Source: CAZJDV01 sp964544865 (GTDB lineage Bacteria > Chloroflexota > Dehalococcoidia > Lucifugimonadales > CAJWER01). Taken from it: a stretch of DNA of 31,486 nt. The position numbers and the translations under genes were made by a program. The notes under the pieces were generated by a model. The model did no database searches. It saw only the letters and a list, made by a program, of their open reading frames with translations, and had not been told where the DNA came from. Below are positions 1 to 8,360 of this stretch, in pieces (the first letter of the stretch is position 1; every line of letters starts with the position of its first letter). Where the stretch lies: contig CAZJDV010000022.1 of the NCBI GenBank assembly GCA_964544865.1, positions 1-31,486 of the forward strand, in the 5' to 3' direction.

Positions 1-323
1 TCGTGTCACACCGTTCGTCAATCCCTAAGACCTCACGTGCTCCGCTATCGCGGGCATAGCATCCTTTGGCATGCAATGTCGATGGGCGTAGAGTGTCGCT
101 GGCAGCCATGGGCGCAAGGCTTACACTTCACAATGAGGTAAGAGATTTGGTCGCAGGCTCGAATCTTCCCTGCAACCTGGTGGTGAGCGAAGGCGAGGCC
201 GATACGTCATTTCTAGCCTTCAGATTCTCTCTCATAGCTTTTTGACTACAGACGCGAGTCGCGGTGACAGATCGTCGGCTCGTCGCACAGTGGCCCAAGT
301 TGAGATTCATCAATACTATCCCG
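1..323. other. Leading region without a recognisable gene
   Basis: No coding sequence here could be tied to a known family on either strand. A minus-strand frame at 128-313 has no ribosome binding site and no domain-like composition. I saw no terminator hairpin or convincing promoter pair. The stretch may hold the end of a gene lying outside the window or degraded sequence. Confidence 0.4.
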
Positions 324-524
324 ATGGGCTCCCATTACGTGGATAGCCTCGGTCACGAGGATCCAGAATCTGCTCGAGTTGGTTTGGGGATATTCGCCGT
401 GTTCCTGGGGACTGTCTATCTCACGGAAAGCGTGGGTTGGGGTATCGGCTTTATCATATTCGGTCTGTTGGGCCTCTATATCTTCGCTCGAGACGTCGCT
501 CCTGGGGACGAATACCGGCGGTGA
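324..524 (+). CDS. Possible small membrane protein (hypothetical)
   Basis: This open frame could encode about 66 residues from the ATG at 324, or 86 from a GTG at 264. The family is not recognised. The N-terminal part is polar (MGSHYVDSLGHEDPESARV). It is followed by a hydrophobic, glycine-rich stretch of about 36 residues that could form two short membrane helices with a turn at TESVGW, and then a charged tail ending DEYRR. Neither start has a good Shine-Dalgarno sequence. A minus-strand frame overlaps it. The membrane-like composition is the only argument for a real gene, so the call is weak. Confidence 0.35.
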   Translation: MGSHYVDSLGHEDPESARVGLGIFAVFLGTVYLTESVGWGIGFIIFGLLGLYIFARDVAPGDEYRR

Positions 525-694
525 GGCCTTCGCAATCCACATGCATTGGACACAAAGGCGAAGCGCCGGACTGCTAGCCGACAGCATCAACGCCGTACTC
601 TCCCGCCTGCAGGACTAAGCCCTGTAGCCGCGGGGCTGCGCGGCGCTGGTGCACGGAGTGTAGTCATTTCTTGCGAAGCATGAGCCCACGCCCC

Positions 695-1825
695 TCACAG
701 CCCCCTCAGCCCGTGGACCGGAAACACCTCCCGGTGCAGCGCCGCCACACTGTTTTCGGCGAAGGTCCTGGCGTCCTCCTGGTGTGCTTCCCCGTTGGGG
801 GGAGTGTCGTGGTCCGACAGGGTCGAAACGCCGTGGCTCTCCCGGTATGATTCCGGGATTTCGTCGGGCAGGTCGCGGTCGAGCATTAACCCGTATGCCG
901 AGGTCCACGCCCTGGCCACCGCCTGGAGGTCGTAGCCTCCGCCGCCCAGGGCCAGCCACGTCGGCGCGGCGCCGGCGAACGCGCCGACGGCCTGTCCGAT
1001 GCCCTGAACCGTGAGTGCCAGGTGGGTGATGCGGTCGCGGAAATGGGCGTCGATGCCGAGTTGAGTCACGACGACATCGGGCTTGTAGGCCTCCAGCAGC
1101 GGCGGCACCACCTCGCGGAAGGCCCGCAGGTACACATCGTCCATCGTGTAAGGGTACAGCGGCAGATTCACCGAGTACCCGCGCCCCTTTCCGGTCCCGA
1201 TCTCCTGGGTGAAACCGGTGCCGGGGAACAAGTACGCGCCGGACTCGTGGACTGATATGGTCAGGACCGCGTCCGTGTCGTAGAAGGCGTGCTGGACGCC
1301 GTCACCGTGATGGCAGTCGATGTCCACGTAGGCCACCTTCATGCCGTGGAGCAGCAGCTCCTCGATCGCCACCACCGGGTCGTTGAATACGCAGAACCCC
1401 GAGGCGTTTCCTGGCATGGCATGGTGCAGTCCACCCGAGATGCTGAATGCGCGGTCCGCCTCGCCTGACAGCAGCACCTCAGCCGCCCTCAGCGACGCAC
1501 CGGTAGAGAGCGCCGAGGCCTCGTACACGCCCTCGTAGATGGGATTGTCCCCCGGCCCGAAGCCGAACGCCGCCTGGTCGCCCGAGTAGTCGCCCCGGCT
1601 GACGCGCTGCACCCACTCCAGATAGGCCTGGGTGTGAGAGCGCAGGAGCTCTTCCTCCGTGGCTGGCTGGGGCGCCAGGAGCATCGCGTCGGGCGACTCA
1701 AAGACCCCGTACGCCGCCAGCAGCTCGTAGGTGTAGCGGAGCCGGACCGCCTTGAGAGGGTGATTCTCGCTCAAGACGTGCCGTGTCAGCGCGTCCGAGT
1801 AGATAAATGCGGCCTTTTCTCCCAT
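695..1825 (-). CDS. acuC: AcuC/class I histone-deacetylase-like amidohydrolase
   Basis: A zinc-dependent deacetylase of the arginase/HDAC fold. Bacterial AcuC proteins are thought to remove acyl groups from lysines, for example on acetyl-CoA synthetase; the substrate here is inferred. Counting from the TTG one codon upstream of the chosen ATG, the active site looks complete: the tandem histidines in GGLHHAMPG (about 135-136), zinc ligands in YVDIDCHHGDG (Asp171, His173), Asp260 in GIDAH, and the catalytic Tyr299 in GGGGYD. The 376-residue length fits AcuC. I chose the ATG at 1825 because AAGGGGGG lies a few bases upstream; the adjacent TTG at 1828 is the alternative. It stands alone on the minus strand, about 250 bases from the next gene upstream. 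Confidence 0.9.
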   Translation of the reverse strand: MGEKAAFIYSDALTRHVLSENHPLKAVRLRYTYELLAAYGVFESPDAMLLAPQPATEEELLRSHTQAYLEWVQRVSRGDYSGDQAAFGFGPGDNPIYEGVYEASALSTGASLRAAEVLLSGEADRAFSISGGLHHAMPGNASGFCVFNDPVVAIEELLLHGMKVAYVDIDCHHGDGVQHAFYDTDAVLTISVHESGAYLFPGTGFTQEIGTGKGRGYSVNLPLYPYTMDDVYLRAFREVVPPLLEAYKPDVVVTQLGIDAHFRDRITHLALTVQGIGQAVGAFAGAAPTWLALGGGGYDLQAVARAWTSAYGLMLDRDLPDEIPESYRESHGVSTLSDHDTPPNGEAHQEDARTFAENSVAALHREVFPVHGLRGL

Positions 1826-2076
1826 CAACCGCCCCCCTTGAATCCGGCTATCTCCGCCCTCATGTTACGCCTGAAGGCGCTGCGCAAATGGAGCTTGCCG
1901 CAATCGGGAAAGACCAGGAGCCTGGGCATAAGGGTATCGTGTGAACGGCCTTTCGAGGGGCGATGTCTTGCGCGGTGGCGAGTGTCATGACGCACAAGGG
2001 GGAATCGGCCGGACGGGATTATTCTAGCACAGGGGGCTGGTTCGCGGTACCGGCGGGCATCGCCGCCGGCCTGGAT

Positions 2077-3243
2077 TCAATGGCCTACGCCCCCTCGTCC
2101 AGCGGCTGTGGGCCGCGGAGCCAGCGCAAGACCCAGCGCCAAGCTGTGGCGACGATGGCGAAAATGACAGCGCCGGAGATCAGGGTGGACGTGCCGACGG
2201 TGGCCGGGTCCGGTCGCGGCGCCAGCGTGGTCTCGCCAAGAAGCTCCGACTTCCATCGCTGCTCCAGCTCCTCGAGAGTGAGGCCATAGGTCCTGAGGAC
2301 GGCCTCGTCGATCTTGTCGCCATCTTCTAACGCGGATACAAGGGCGCTCATGCGCTCCGCCCCGTACGTCTCGACCATGTGGTCCACGGAGCAGGCGGTT
2401 CGACCGCGCGGCCTGTTCCACGACCGGAGCGCGGCCTCTGGCGCCGGCCTCGAAGTGCATCGCAAGCCCCTCGTTCAGCCACGCCGGGACCTTGGCGAGG
2501 GGCGAACTCACCGCCTGGTCGAGCAGCAGATGCGTCGACTCGTGCATCATGGTGTCCGTAGACAGCCCTTGCGCCACGAACAGCCTGTAGTCCCCGAAAG
2601 CAAACCCGGCGAAGAGACGCAGCCGGTCCGCGGTGTCGCTCGTGTAGGGAAAAACCCTCTGGGCCTCGCGGCGTCCGTTGACGATAACGGCTTTTATCGG
2701 CGAAATCTCTTCCAGACCGAACAGGTCCTTGACCTCCGCCAGCCCCTGCGCCACTTCCTCCGCCATCCTCTCGACCCTTTCGCGCGATAGGTTGTGCGAC
2801 AGCACGACCAGGTCGCCACGCCGGACCTCGCTCCATGTGTACCGAGGGTCCCTGTATTCGAAGGTGAAGTGCTCCGTCTCCAGGGTGTTGCCCGCCGCGT
2901 CGGTTATCCGGTAGAAGTACTCGATGTCCACACCCGTGGGAACGTAGCTGGACCCGCCTGTCTTTATACTGAACTCGGCGGAAACGCGCCGGTCGGAGGA
3001 GAACTCGGGGTAGCCGTAGGTCTGGATGTTCCGGTCCGCCAGCCTATAGAAGAACTGGACCTCGGTGATGGGCGAGTCGGACTCGGCCTCCAGACTGAAC
3101 ACCACCTGGTCGGGGAACTCGACCTCGTGGGAGTGCGTCAGCACGCGGATGGGCGACAGGCGCTCGACATCGGCGTCAGGTCCCAACGGGCCTGCCGTCA
3201 GAATCGCGATGGCCACGCCGGCTATTGTGCTGAGAATGCTCAT
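2077..3243 (-). CDS. Secreted peptidase-MA-like zinc metalloprotease, frameshifted near its C terminus
   Basis: The protein starts with a hydrophobic segment (about residues 1-20; signal peptide or anchor), followed by a beta-rich Ig/FN3-like region (about 30-130) and a gluzincin domain. The zinc site is visible: HESTH at 234-238 and the third ligand Glu258 in WLNEGLAMHFE. Beyond about residue 280 the reading turns arginine/glycine-rich and unlike protein. The genuine C terminus continues in another frame (stop at 2085), starting at SVDHMVETYGAERM and ending in a membrane helix (about ISGAVIFAIVATAWRWVL). The join lies near 2385-2395, and residues normally found between the zinc site and the DHMVETYG helix seem missing, so a small deletion fits better than a one-base slip. 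It follows npdG by 35 bases on the same strand. Confidence 0.8.
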   Translation of the reverse strand: MSILSTIAGVAIAILTAGPLGPDADVERLSPIRVLTHSHEVEFPDQVVFSLEAESDSPITEVQFFYRLADRNIQTYGYPEFSSDRRVSAEFSIKTGGSSYVPTGVDIEYFYRITDAAGNTLETEHFTFEYRDPRYTWSEVRRGDLVVLSHNLSRERVERMAEEVAQGLAEVKDLFGLEEISPIKAVIVNGRREAQRVFPYTSDTADRLRLFAGFAFGDYRLFVAQGLSTDTMMHESTHLLLDQAVSSPLAKVPAWLNEGLAMHFEAGARGRAPVVEQAARSNRLLRGPHGRDVRGGAHERPCIRVRRWRQDRRGRPQDLWPHSRGAGAAMEVGASWRDHAGAATGPGHRRHVHPDLRRCHFRHRRHSLALGLALAPRPTAAGRGGVGH

Positions 3244-3278
3244 CTACATGCTTCGATGCGGCCGCGCCCCGGCCCGTT

Positions 3279-3923
3279 TCAAATGCCGGTGATCCTGATC
3301 GCCGATCGTGCCTTGTAGACACGGTTGATATTCAGTAACAGAGCGGTGAAGCCCTCCACGTAAGCGGCGTTTTCCAGCCCGCCCCCGTCCACCGCGCGTA
3401 TGCCATTTATCATCTCCGCCAGGTCCATTACCAGCCGCCTGGCTTCGCGGCTGTCGCTGCACACTATAACGTCCGAGTCGACGGGCTCGTTAGGTTCCAG
3501 CAGGTCGTGGGCGCTGATGGTCTGAAATGCGGCCGCCACCGTCGCGTCCGGCAGGAGCGCCTGAGCCTCCAGGGCGGCGGAGCCGGCCTCGACCCTTAGG
3601 GCTCTGGCCCTGCCCCTGGTGAAGGCCAGCGGCGCCACCACGTCGACCACGGTCTTTCCCGCCAGGCGGGGACCCAACTCCGCCAGCGTATCGCGATGAG
3701 CGGAATACGGCACCGTGACAAACACCGGGTCCGCGTCCGTGGCGACCCTCTCGTTCAGCGACGCGGACACGGAATCTGAGGGAGCCAGGGATGCAAGCCC
3801 CTCCGCGGCCTCCAAGGCCCTTGCCAGCTCCCTGGACCCGATCAAGACATCCTCTCCCGCGAGGGCGAAACGAAGCGCAAGGCCCCGGCCTTCGGGGCCG
3901 GTGCCCCCGATGAATCCGATCAC
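3279..3923 (-). CDS. npdG: F420-dependent NADP reductase (NPDG)
   Basis: It moves hydride between coenzyme F420 and NADP in the cytoplasm. The N terminus is a Rossmann motif, IGFIGGTGPEGRGLALRF, typical of this family, followed by the NADP-phosphate-contacting IGSR. The C-terminal region NAAYVEGFTALLLNINRVYK also matches the family. At about 214 residues it has the usual length. A longer open frame runs to 4028, but the GTG at 3923 sits just after AAGGAGAA with good spacing and begins directly at the Rossmann strand, so I chose it. The peptidase-MA gene lies 35 bases downstream, probably in the same transcript. Its presence implies F420 synthesis elsewhere in the genome. Confidence 0.88.
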   Translation of the reverse strand: MIGFIGGTGPEGRGLALRFALAGEDVLIGSRELARALEAAEGLASLAPSDSVSASLNERVATDADPVFVTVPYSAHRDTLAELGPRLAGKTVVDVVAPLAFTRGRARALRVEAGSAALEAQALLPDATVAAAFQTISAHDLLEPNEPVDSDVIVCSDSREARRLVMDLAEMINGIRAVDGGGLENAAYVEGFTALLLNINRVYKARSAIRITGI

Positions 3924-4044
3924 TGGGTGTTCTCCTTCGTATGTGGCGGGACACGAAACGGGCCGCATGGGGCCTCGGCAAGACACCGCTGGCCCCGTAA
4001 TTAGTCCGCTATAGCTGCACCGCCACACTCTGCGGTCCGCGACG

Positions 4045-4320
4045 CTATTGGAGCTGAGGCCTCACCTCGGGATCGACCGTGATCCCCTGCGCGTCCTGGT
4101 ATAGCTCCCACGGCTTGAAAGACTCGACGAACGCCTTCGCCTCCTCCTGGCTTGCGATGCCTTTTTGGGCGCGGCCCGGTTCGTAGCCGAAGGTCTTGGC
4201 GAAGGCGTCGAACCCTCGTTTCGTCTCACGGACTCCGCCGATCTCCTCCTCCTCCCCGTCGCCGCCGGTGGTCAAGACCAGCCTTTGTCCTCTCCTCGCT
4301 TCTCGCCAGTAGATCTGCAT
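4045..4320 (-). CDS. Hypothetical protein, 91 residues
   Basis: Family not recognised. The start is supported by AGGAG close upstream of the ATG at 4320. The first 20 residues are basic and beta-like (MQIYWREARRGQRLVLTT). An acidic loop follows (GDGEEEEIGG), then a region of alternating aromatic and charged residues with a predicted helix around QEEAKAFVESFKPWEL. No signal peptide, membrane segment or cysteine is present, so it is probably a small soluble cytoplasmic protein. It is transcribed away from the EF-G-like gene and lies about 120 bases upstream of npdG on the same strand. Confidence 0.7.
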   Translation of the reverse strand: MQIYWREARRGQRLVLTTGGDGEEEEIGGVRETKRGFDAFAKTFGYEPGRAQKGIASQEEAKAFVESFKPWELYQDAQGITVDPEVRPQLQ

Positions 4321-4458
4321 ACATTTCTCCTGCGGGTCCGGTGGGTGCCCGAGTGACTTTCGCTCAGTTCTACTCTACCGGCTAGGCCGCCGCCTCTGCA
4401 ACCTGGATGGCCTGACGCAGATCGCTGAAAGGAGGGGCGCGCCGGCGCGAGGGGCCCG

Positions 4459-4487
4459 TTGCAGGAATATCGGGCTTTGACTACAAT
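4459..4487 (+). promoter_or_regulatory. Candidate sigma-70-type promoter for the EF-G-like gene
   Basis: TTGCAG at 4459-4464 and TACAAT at 4482-4487 are separated by 17 bases, about 30 bases before the chosen ATG at 4519. An alternative pair, TTGACT at 4477 with TATTAA at 4496, has only 13 bases of spacing and is less likely. Confidence 0.45.
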
Positions 4488-4518
4488 TGGCCCTGTATTA
4501 ATCCATTGGGAGATGGTA

Positions 4519-6561
4519 ATGGCCAAATTCGATACCGATCATCTGCGAAACATCGTGCTGCTTTCCCACGGCGGTGCGGGCAAGACCTCGATTTCGGAGG
4601 CGATGCTGTTTCGAGCAGGTGTCATTTCGAGGATGGGCCGGACGGACGACGGCACGACTACGTCCGACTACGAGGAAGAAGAGCAAAAGCGGGCCGCCAG
4701 CACTCAGACCTCCATACTGCCGTGCCCGTGGCGGGGCCACAAGGTCAACGTGATCGACACGCCGGGCTATGCGGACTTTCGGGGCGAGGTAGTCTCGGGA
4801 ATCAGCGTCGCCGAGGGGGCGGTCATCGTCGTCGCCGCCCCCGCGGGGGTCGAGGTCGGAACGCGGCAGTTGTGGCAGATGACCGGCGAGCGAGACCTGC
4901 CCCGGATCCTGTTCGTCAACAAAATGGACCGCGAAAACGTGGATTATGAGAGTGTCGTGGCGTCTCTCGTGGAGGCCTTTGGCAGGGGATGCGTCGCCAC
5001 GCAGATACCCATCGGCACCGAGTCGGATTTCTCCGGTCTCGTCAATCTGCTGGACACCGATGCGGAGGTGCCGGCCGGCCTACAGGACGCGGTAGACGTC
5101 GCCCGGGAAACGCTGGTGGAGGCCATCGCCGAGACCGACGACGACCTGACGGAGAAATACCTGGACGGCGAGGCCCTGACCGCCGAGGAGATGACGGCCG
5201 GCCTCAAGCAGGGGGTGGCGTCGGGAGCCATCATCCCCGTCACGTTTGGATCGGCCACCGAGAATCTCGGCGCTGAGGAGCTCCTGGATACGATCATTGA
5301 CCTTATGCCGTCTCCAGCCGAGTCCGGGACCGCGATGGGGGCCGTCGTGGATAGCGGCGAGCAAGTCCCCCTCTCTGGAGTCGTCGCACAAGTCTTCAAG
5401 ACCTCCGCCGACCCCTTCGTGGGCAAGCTGTCCTACATCAGGGTCTACAGCGGCGCCTTCAAGAGCGATACTCAGATCTGGAACGCGAACAAGAAAGAGG
5501 CGGAGCGCGTCGGACAGGTCTACGTGGTTACGGGAAAGGACCAGGAATCGGTCTCTGAGCTGGCGTCGGGCGACATCGGCGCGGTCGCCAAACTCTCGTC
5601 GGTGGTTACCGGAGACACCCTCGGCGAGAGGAGCGATCCCGTCACGCTGCCGGAATTCGAGTTTCCGGCGCCGGTTTATCAGATGGCAGCATCCCCAAAG
5701 TCGAAGGCGGACCTGGACAAGATCACCAGTGCGCTGGCGCGTATCACCGAGGAGGATTCCAGCCTGCGCGTCACCCGGGAGCCGGATACCCTCGAGATGC
5801 TGCTCGGGGGCCTTGGGGACGTCCATATCGAGGTCGCCGTGGAGAAGATGAAGCGCAAGTTCGGTGTGGAGATCGCGCTGAATATCCCTACTGTCCCCTA
5901 CAAGGAGACCATAACGTCAACGACCAGTGCCGAGTACAGGCACAAGAAGCAGTCCGGGGGCCACGGCCAGTTTGGCCACGTCTTGCTCACCGTCGAGCCG
6001 CTGCCGAGGGGATCTGGATTCGAGTTCGCCCAGAAAGTCGTTGGCGGCTCCGTACCCAGGGAGTATATCCCGGCTGTGGAAAAAGGTTGCAGGCAGGCCC
6101 TGGCCGGAGGGGTCCTCGCGGGCTACCCCGTGGTGGACATCAGGGCGACCCTGTTCGACGGAAGCTACCACCCGGTGGACTCGTCGGGCCTGAGCTTCGA
6201 GCTAGCGGGAAGCCACGCCCTGTCTGACGGCATCCACCATGCCACTCCCGTGATCCTGGAGCCGATACTGCGCGCCGCGGTCACCGTGCCCGAGGGCGAC
6301 ACCGGGGACGTAATGGGCGATCTGAACGGCAAACGGGCCAGAATCCTGGGAATGACGCCAATGGACGGCGGTATCACCATCATAGAGGCGGAGGTGCCGC
6401 AGTCGGAGATGCTGCGCTACGCCACGGAGCTCCGCTCCCAGACGCAGGGGCGCGGGACGTTCACCATCGTGTTCGATCACTATGACCTGGTTCCCGGCCA
6501 CCTGGTGCAGCGCATAGTCGACGCAAAGGAAAAGGCGAAAGCGGAGGCGGCCCGCTCGTGA
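4519..6561 (+). CDS. Elongation factor G-like GTPase (EF-G2/FusA2 type)
   Basis: A translation-factor GTPase of 680 residues with the full EF-G layout: GTPase domain, beta-barrel domain II, and domains III-V. GTPase motifs are the P-loop SHGGAGKTS (16-24), DTPG (80-83) and NKMD (134-137). It differs from housekeeping EF-G in the P-loop, where canonical EF-G reads AHIDAGKTT. The switch I region here is KRAASTQTS, without the usual RGITI. Both place it with the EF-G-like paralogues, whose role (possibly ribosome recycling or a stress function) is not settled. Of three in-frame starts, the ATG at 4519 has GGGAG six bases upstream; the ATG at 4513 would abut it. No tRNA or ribosomal protein genes are adjacent, which also argues against the main fusA. 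Confidence 0.9.
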   Translation: MAKFDTDHLRNIVLLSHGGAGKTSISEAMLFRAGVISRMGRTDDGTTTSDYEEEEQKRAASTQTSILPCPWRGHKVNVIDTPGYADFRGEVVSGISVAEGAVIVVAAPAGVEVGTRQLWQMTGERDLPRILFVNKMDRENVDYESVVASLVEAFGRGCVATQIPIGTESDFSGLVNLLDTDAEVPAGLQDAVDVARETLVEAIAETDDDLTEKYLDGEALTAEEMTAGLKQGVASGAIIPVTFGSATENLGAEELLDTIIDLMPSPAESGTAMGAVVDSGEQVPLSGVVAQVFKTSADPFVGKLSYIRVYSGAFKSDTQIWNANKKEAERVGQVYVVTGKDQESVSELASGDIGAVAKLSSVVTGDTLGERSDPVTLPEFEFPAPVYQMAASPKSKADLDKITSALARITEEDSSLRVTREPDTLEMLLGGLGDVHIEVAVEKMKRKFGVEIALNIPTVPYKETITSTTSAEYRHKKQSGGHGQFGHVLLTVEPLPRGSGFEFAQKVVGGSVPREYIPAVEKGCRQALAGGVLAGYPVVDIRATLFDGSYHPVDSSGLSFELAGSHALSDGIHHATPVILEPILRAAVTVPEGDTGDVMGDLNGKRARILGMTPMDGGITIIEAEVPQSEMLRYATELRSQTQGRGTFTIVFDHYDLVPGHLVQRIVDAKEKAKAEAARS

Positions 6562-6629
6562 CCGCTCCCCTGGAACTGGAAACAACTGTAGGTGGACCGA
6601 AGGAGGAATGAGGAATAAGGAGGAATACG

Positions 6630-7788
6630 GTGAGATTCAATGGTTGGATAATCAGCCTCGTCGCGGTGCTGGCCGGGATCGTGGCACTGATGGTCCCTGT
6701 CCAGTCTGTCGTGGCGGCATCGCACGCTACGTCCGGCGTGGCATTCAGCGCCGTGGTGTTCAACCCGTCCGATTACACGATGTATCGCCTGTAGCGGTCG
6801 TGGTTTCGGCGGATGGTCCGACCGGTCCTGGGGAGGTGCCTCCGCAGGCTACCACAACTGACTACACGGTCATAGATAGCTTCGGGACGGTTGTTACGGC
6901 GACGACCACCGCTTCGATCAGCTCCGGTTCACCCGTCACGATCGGCTTTTCCCGCACCGTCGGGTTCGTAGACCCGTACACTCTGATGACGTTGGCCAAC
7001 GGGCATACCGGCGCTGTGAAGACTACCGGGAGCGACACCGGCTTCTACGTCAAGGAGTGCAATGCGTAGCCTCAGCCTTTCCACATCACACTTTCGCCTG
7101 ATATCGCGGTCAACGATGTGGGGACCGACCACAAGGTTACAGCCAAGGTGACGGGCACTGCCGGTCGAAGCTTCCCCATCAATGTGTCGGTGCTGGGCGT
7201 CATCGTGGATTTCGAGGTTATCGCGGCCCGAGCACTGGGGTGTCGGGCACTTGCAGCATCAACAGCGACTGCACGACTGATAAAAACGGCCAGGTGAACT
7301 GGACTTACACCGGTTCAGGGGGTGTTGGTATCGACACCATCGTGGCTGGGTTTGACGATGGAACTCAGTTCTCGCCAATCGCGGACCACGTGAACAAGGA
7401 ATGGGTGGATCCGCAGCCCCCGTCGGCCGACGCCAGGACCATCGGATTCTGGAAGAACCACCCGGACCTGATCGGCGAGATCATCGCCGAAAAGAAGATC
7501 GGCCCCGCTCCAGGACTTACCGTGCCGGAGATAGTGGCGATCCTGGAGAACGCCAGCGCAAGAGATGCCAAGAACACCTTGAGTGCCCAGCGGATGGCGG
7601 CCATCTTGAACCTTAGAAACGGCGCCGACCGCAACGCCACGGGGATAGACATCCGGGACGTGATCGACGACTCGGTTCCCCTGCTGCAACACGCGGGCAA
7701 GCTCGATAACAAACACAAGGACGGACATCGCGGGGGCGCGCTCAAGCTCAAGGACCTGCTGGATGAGTTCAACAACAGCGGCGAATAG
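6630..7788 (+). pseudogene. Secreted Ig-like/GFWKNH protein, broken by two frameshifts and one stop
   Basis: Reading across frames recovers one protein. A GTG at 6630, after AGGAGGAA, starts a signal peptide (VRFNGWIISLVAVLAGIVAL, then a cleavage-like SVVAA). That frame ends at a TAG after NPSDYTMYRL, near 6790. A second frame continues as a Thr/Ser/Val-rich beta region up to an in-frame TAG at 7067-7069, then on to VSVLGVIVDFEVIA. A third frame resumes near 7225 with GPSTGVSGTC and carries the rest. The last junction needs one extra G in a GCGG/CCCG run to restore VIAGPSTG. The middle section resembles bacterial Ig-like repeats; the end carries a TIGFWKNHPD motif. The upstream leader holds repeated Shine-Dalgarno-like copies. 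Confidence 0.7.
7240..7788 (+). CDS. C-terminal open fragment with Ig-like strand and GFWKNH domain
   Basis: This is the longest uninterrupted piece of the broken gene above: 182 codons, formally starting at a GTG with no Shine-Dalgarno sequence. It begins inside an Ig-like repeat (TTDKNGQVNWTYTGSGGVG, then DTIVAGFDDG). After a linker come TIGFWKNHPD and a helical, charged region (IRDVIDDSVPLLQHAGKL) that ends with LLDEFNNSGE. The GFWKNH motif recurs near the C terminus of secreted bacterial proteins; its function is unknown to me. Expression as a separate protein is unlikely, because no signal peptide or ribosome binding site belongs to this piece. Confidence 0.6.
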   Translation: MSGTCSINSDCTTDKNGQVNWTYTGSGGVGIDTIVAGFDDGTQFSPIADHVNKEWVDPQPPSADARTIGFWKNHPDLIGEIIAEKKIGPAPGLTVPEIVAILENASARDAKNTLSAQRMAAILNLRNGADRNATGIDIRDVIDDSVPLLQHAGKLDNKHKDGHRGGALKLKDLLDEFNNSGE

Positions 7789-7812
7789 CCTTCGGCAATA
7801 GCGTGTAAAGCA

Positions 7813-7845
7813 AGGGGAGCGGCGTGCTTTGGACGCCGCTCCCCT
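7813..7845 (+). terminator. 12-bp perfect hairpin between converging genes
   Basis: AGGGGAGCGGCG at 7813-7824 pairs perfectly with 7834-7845 around a nine-base loop. It lies 25 bases past the stop of the plus-strand gene and just past the stop (7868) of the minus-strand gene, so it can serve both. The following T content is modest (ATTATTGTG on plus, TTGCTTT on minus). Confidence 0.75.
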
Positions 7846-7867
7846 ATTATTGTGCTCGTCCTAGGGG

Positions 7868-8306
7868 TCAATCCTCGACGGACCACAGGGTGTGGTAGTG
7901 GTCGCCTCGCAGGACCGCGGCCATCTCGTCCCTCTCCAGGCGCCGGAGATCCTTCAGCAGGGCGTCACAGGTGGTGAGCGGGTCGCTGTGGCCGGCGACG
8001 GCCAATCGCCGCATGATTCTGTCCCAGACCCCCAGCGTCACCAGGCTGTCGACGTAACGCAGCCATGGGATCACCGTCAGGGTGTCGATCCTGGGAAACC
8101 CCGAGCGCATCTTCCGAATACTCCTTATCCGCTCCCGCGGCGAGCTGACCATCGGCTGGATGCAAACGAGAGGCCCGCCGCAGGGGTTGGACCGGGTATC
8201 TATTACCAGCGATCTGTTGAAAGTGGGGAAGGAAAGCGACAAAACCTCCGCGGTGTCGATGCTGCTCGATTACGCTTTCCAGGTCCAGGACGAAGCTGCC
8301 ATCCAT
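7868..8306 (-). pseudogene. Conserved-looking hypothetical protein, split by a one-base frameshift
   Basis: Family not recognised. An ATG at 8306, preceded by GAGGGAGGG, starts MDGSFVLDLESVIEQ. At about 8256-8264 the sensible sequence moves into the next frame, IDTAEVLSLSFPTFNRSLVI, and continues for about 125 codons to the stop at 7868. The second frame has a TAA just before the junction and no ATG or GTG of its own; only a TTG at 8242 could start it. The two parts thus look like one protein of about 140 residues interrupted by an extra base. It is soluble in character, with a helical, Arg/Leu-rich C-terminal half ending YHTLWSVED. It lies about 50 bases downstream of etfA. Confidence 0.65.
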
Positions 8307-8360
8307 GAAGCGGGCCCTCCCTCTGTCCACGGTGGCCTGAGCGCGGCCGGCGGCTCGACG

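Noticed and set aside
147..180. tRNA-like T-arm on the minus strand (GCAGG...TTCGAG...CCTGC followed by GACCA)
   Set aside because: The loop is too long for a T-loop and no acceptor, D or anticodon arms could be found around it.
2385..2395. Programmed frameshifting in the peptidase-MA gene
   Set aside because: No slippery heptamer is present, and residues appear to be missing at the join, which recoding would not cause.
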